This document shows positions 6,692 through 8,485 of a stretch of 8,485 bases of DNA, piece by piece. Position 1 is the stretch's first letter; each line of letters opens with the position of its first letter. The notes below the pieces were generated by a model, which worked only from the letters and a program-made list of their open reading frames with translations, was not told where the DNA came from and did not search any database. Source of the DNA: Acidobacteriota bacterium (GTDB lineage: Bacteria; Acidobacteriota; Thermoanaerobaculia; Multivoradales; JAHEKO01); assembly GCA_030610025.1 (NCBI GenBank), contig JAUWSP010000094.1:1-8485 (forward strand). The letters are read 5' to 3'. Both the position numbers and the translations under genes were made by a program.

Positions 6692-8268
6692 CGTCGAAGC
6701 AGGACCGCCGTCTGGTCGTCTCCCTGAGGGAGCCCCTGAGCGAAATCGGTGACCGCTGTATCGACAGTTCGAATCACCTCGGACAGCGGTCGGGTGTTCG
6801 AGGACCGAAGAAGATCGATCAAGCGCGACAGGCCGAATTCCTCGTCAGAGGGTGATTCGCATTCGGTGAGACCATCGCTGTACAGACAGAGCAGGTCGCC
6901 GGGCGCGAGCACCAGATGGCCGCTTTGGTAGGAGGTCTCGCCGAACAAACCCAGTGGCAAGCCCCCGGAGCCCAATTCGCGGACGTTGCCGTCGCTACCG
7001 ATCACGACACCGGGATTGTGCCCCGCGTTGACGTAGCGCACCTCGTTCGACGATGGATCGAGCTCGGCCACCAACAGGGTGATGAACTTGTTCGGCGCCG
7101 TCGAGGCGGTGATATGTCGGTTCAGAACCTGGACGAGGCCAGGGCCAATGCCTTCCTGATCGACCAGAAGGCGCAGAGCCGAATGAATGGTCGAGACCAT
7201 GAGGGCCGCCGGAAGTCCCTTGCCCGACACGTCGGCCAGCACCGCGCCTACTCGACCCTCCTTCAGGCGCATCAGGTCGTAGAAGTCGCCGCCTACGTGA
7301 CGAGCCGGCCGGCTCCAACCCGCCAGCTCGAAGCCCTCGACGACGGGAAAAGCGGTCGGCAGGAGACGGCGCTGGATATCGGCGGCCAGCTCGATCTCCC
7401 GCTCCAGCCGCTCTTTCTCCAGGGCCTGCCGATGGAGGTAGGCGGTCTCGAGTGCGGTAGCTGCCTGGTTGGCGAAAAGTGCGAGCGTGCGCCGATCGGA
7501 TTCTGGAAACGGTCCCACTCCACTCCGACTCTCCTTGTCGGCGACCAGCAGGATGCCCCGCGAGTTCGGCTCCGCGCCGACCGGCACGGCCATCAGGTGA
7601 CGGGCACCAGGCAGCAGGTCCTGATCACTCCCAAGTCCCGGTCCCAATACCTGGGCCACCTGAGGATCGTCCAGAGGTAGCTCCGGCCTGGCGTCACCTC
7701 CGAGGGTGTGGTCGAGCACCAATCGCCCAGCACTTCGCAGGTACAGGGCGCCCCGCCGAGCATCCAGGAGCGACACCGCTCGCAGCAGAATCTCTTCGCC
7801 GAGCTGCTCGAGGTTGAGCATCGAGGCGATGGCCAGCCCGACCTCGTAGAGGGCCTCGAGCTCCACGCCCCGGTAGTTGACGACGAAGCTCTGCTCCTTG
7901 AGCTGCTGCTTCAGGACGGCGGCGCGGAGCCCCGACGCCAGGGCGAGTACGATCGGACCCTTCGGACGCTTCCAGTCTTCTTCACCTGGAGCGAAGAGAA
8001 GGCGACCTTCGGGCAGCTCCAGGCTCTCGTAGCCAGCCGAGTCGTCACCGTCGATCGAAACCGGGAAGGCCTTGGAGCCCCACACCACCTGACGGTCGAA
8101 GCATTCGCTACTCTCGGAATAGAGAGCTGCGGCTTCGAGCCCACGAGACTCGCAGAGCAGTTGCAGAAGGCGCACCAGAAATGCACGCTCTCCTTCGCGC
8201 CGTCCGGCAGCACCGAGGACGTCCTCCCAGCTCAACTCTCGTGCCAGTGAGGCCGAAGGACGACTCAT
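6682..8268 (-). CDS. GAF-domain PP2C-type (RsbU/SpoIIE) serine phosphatase
   Basis: Signalling phosphatase of 528 residues with no membrane segment. A degenerate GAF-like region (about 28-120) and a clearer GAF domain (about 137-280) lead through a charged helix (EKERLEREIELAADIQRRLLP, split here as EKERLEREIE and LAADIQRRLLP, 284-304) into a SpoIIE/RsbU-type PP2C domain (about 310-527). That helix with its IQRRLLP end is typical of RsbU-like phosphatases. Metal-binding Asp residues are in place: Asp328 in GGDFYD, Asp346 in ADVSGKGLPAAL, Asp465 in YSDGLTE and Asp517/518 in GDDQTAVLL. The domain therefore looks active. Its expected substrate is the phosphoserine of a STAS antagonist, and such a protein is encoded immediately upstream with a 7-bp gap. 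ATG 8268 is chosen with AGAGGG (8277-8272) before it. The input sensed by the GAF domains cannot be read from sequence. Confidence 0.92.
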   Translation of the reverse strand: MSRPSASLARELSWEDVLGAAGRREGERAFLVRLLQLLCESRGLEAAALYSESSECFDRQVVWGSKAFPVSIDGDDSAGYESLELPEGRLLFAPGEEDWKRPKGPIVLALASGLRAAVLKQQLKEQSFVVNYRGVELEALYEVGLAIASMLNLEQLGEEILLRAVSLLDARRGALYLRSAGRLVLDHTLGGDARPELPLDDPQVAQVLGPGLGSDQDLLPGARHLMAVPVGAEPNSRGILLVADKESRSGVGPFPESDRRTLALFANQAATALETAYLHRQALEKERLEREIELAADIQRRLLPTAFPVVEGFELAGWSRPARHVGGDFYDLMRLKEGRVGAVLADVSGKGLPAALMVSTIHSALRLLVDQEGIGPGLVQVLNRHITASTAPNKFITLLVAELDPSSNEVRYVNAGHNPGVVIGSDGNVRELGSGGLPLGLFGETSYQSGHLVLAPGDLLCLYSDGLTECESPSDEEFGLSRLIDLLRSSNTRPLSEVIRTVDTAVTDFAQGLPQGDDQTAVLLRRTA

Positions 8269-8271
8269 CGA

Positions 8272-8277
8272 CCCTCT
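8272..8277 (-). promoter_or_regulatory. Shine-Dalgarno of the phosphatase gene, overlapping STAS stop codon
   Basis: AGAGGG on the minus strand, three bases before the ATG at 8268. Its first two bases are the last two of the TAG stop of the STAS gene (8278-8276), so ribosomes ending STAS translation are placed on the next start site. This supports translational coupling of the pair. Confidence 0.55.
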
Positions 8278-8485
8278 AGCCGGCGAGATCGCCGAGCGCT
8301 ACTCCCTCGTCGGAGTAGATCTTGGCGTACTGGGCCAGTCCCATGATGTGAAAAGTCTTCTCGATCGTTGGCGTGAGATTGCAGAACGCCAGCTTGCCAT
8401 CGATCTCCAGCATCTTCTCGATGATCTCGATGAGAATCGAGATCCCGATCGAGTTGACGATCTTCGTTCCCTGGAGGTTCAGCAA
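8276..8485 (-). CDS. STAS-domain anti-sigma factor antagonist (5' end outside window)
   Basis: C-terminal 69 residues of a STAS protein of the SpoIIAA/RsbV type; about 40 N-terminal residues lie beyond the right edge, so the TTG at the edge is not a real start. The fragment begins with the strand LLNLQGTKIVNSIGISIL, matching the family pattern around the phosphoacceptor (DSxG in SpoIIAA and RsbV). Here it is NSIG: the Ser (codon 8452-8450) is kept and the preceding Asp is replaced by Asn. The rest, KLAFCNLTPTIEKTFHIMGL and a C-terminal helix, fits the family and ends at the usual place. Such proteins, when unphosphorylated, bind an anti-sigma kinase and release its partner. It is first in an operon with the GAF-PP2C phosphatase, the natural reactivating enzyme. 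No kinase or sigma factor gene is in the window. Confidence 0.85.
   Translation of the reverse strand: MLNLQGTKIVNSIGISILIEIIEKMLEIDGKLAFCNLTPTIEKTFHIMGLAQYAKIYSDEGVALGDLAG

Noticed and set aside
6720..6732. CTCCC-TGA-GGGAG inverted repeat near the end of the phosphatase gene
   Set aside because: It lies inside coding sequence for the conserved QGLPQGDDQ motif, which explains its bases, and no T-tract follows.

Overview
This 8.5 kb window is GC-rich bacterial chromosome with dense, ordinary coding use and no insertion sequence, integrase, CRISPR array, rRNA or tRNA that I can see. A lipoprotein signal peptide, a Sec-type signal on the isoaspartyl methyltransferase, RmuC, and a STAS plus PP2C partner-switching pair together suggest a Gram-negative organism outside the well-studied enterics. 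Acidobacteriota or a deltaproteobacterial-type lineage is my guess; the window has no marker gene that settles it.

Layout. On the minus strand at 30-1301 lies a lipoprotein with an LssY-type C-terminal domain. It diverges from rmuC (plus, 1448-2818), with a 119-146 bp shared upstream region, depending on the lipoprotein start. rmuC converges on a protein-L-isoaspartate O-methyltransferase (minus, 2857-3600) that carries an N-terminal signal sequence; only 38 bp separate the two stop codons, and these hold a small tandem octamer. A gene-poor stretch of 365 bp (3601-3965) separates that methyltransferase from a divergent two-gene plus-strand operon: mtaB (3966-5303), a tRNA methylthiotransferase, and 16 bp later a PmbA/TldE-like protein (5320-6675). 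This operon converges, with 6 bp between stops, on a minus-strand operon of a STAS anti-sigma-factor antagonist (8276 to beyond the window edge) followed by a GAF-PP2C phosphatase of the RsbU/SpoIIE type (6682-8268).

Functionally there are three themes. One is housekeeping and maintenance: RmuC (DNA recombination and rearrangement control), isoaspartyl protein repair, ms2t6A tRNA modification and a TldD/TldE-type protease subunit. The second is signalling: the phosphatase probably dephosphorylates the STAS protein encoded immediately before it, freeing it to bind an anti-sigma kinase that lies outside the window. The third is an envelope lipoprotein of unknown function. I found no convincing undescribed multi-gene system. 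The points most worth a second look are the apparently exported isoaspartyl methyltransferase, the LssY domain on a lipoprotein, the PmbA-like protein with no TldD beside it, and the STAS/GAF-phosphatase module.
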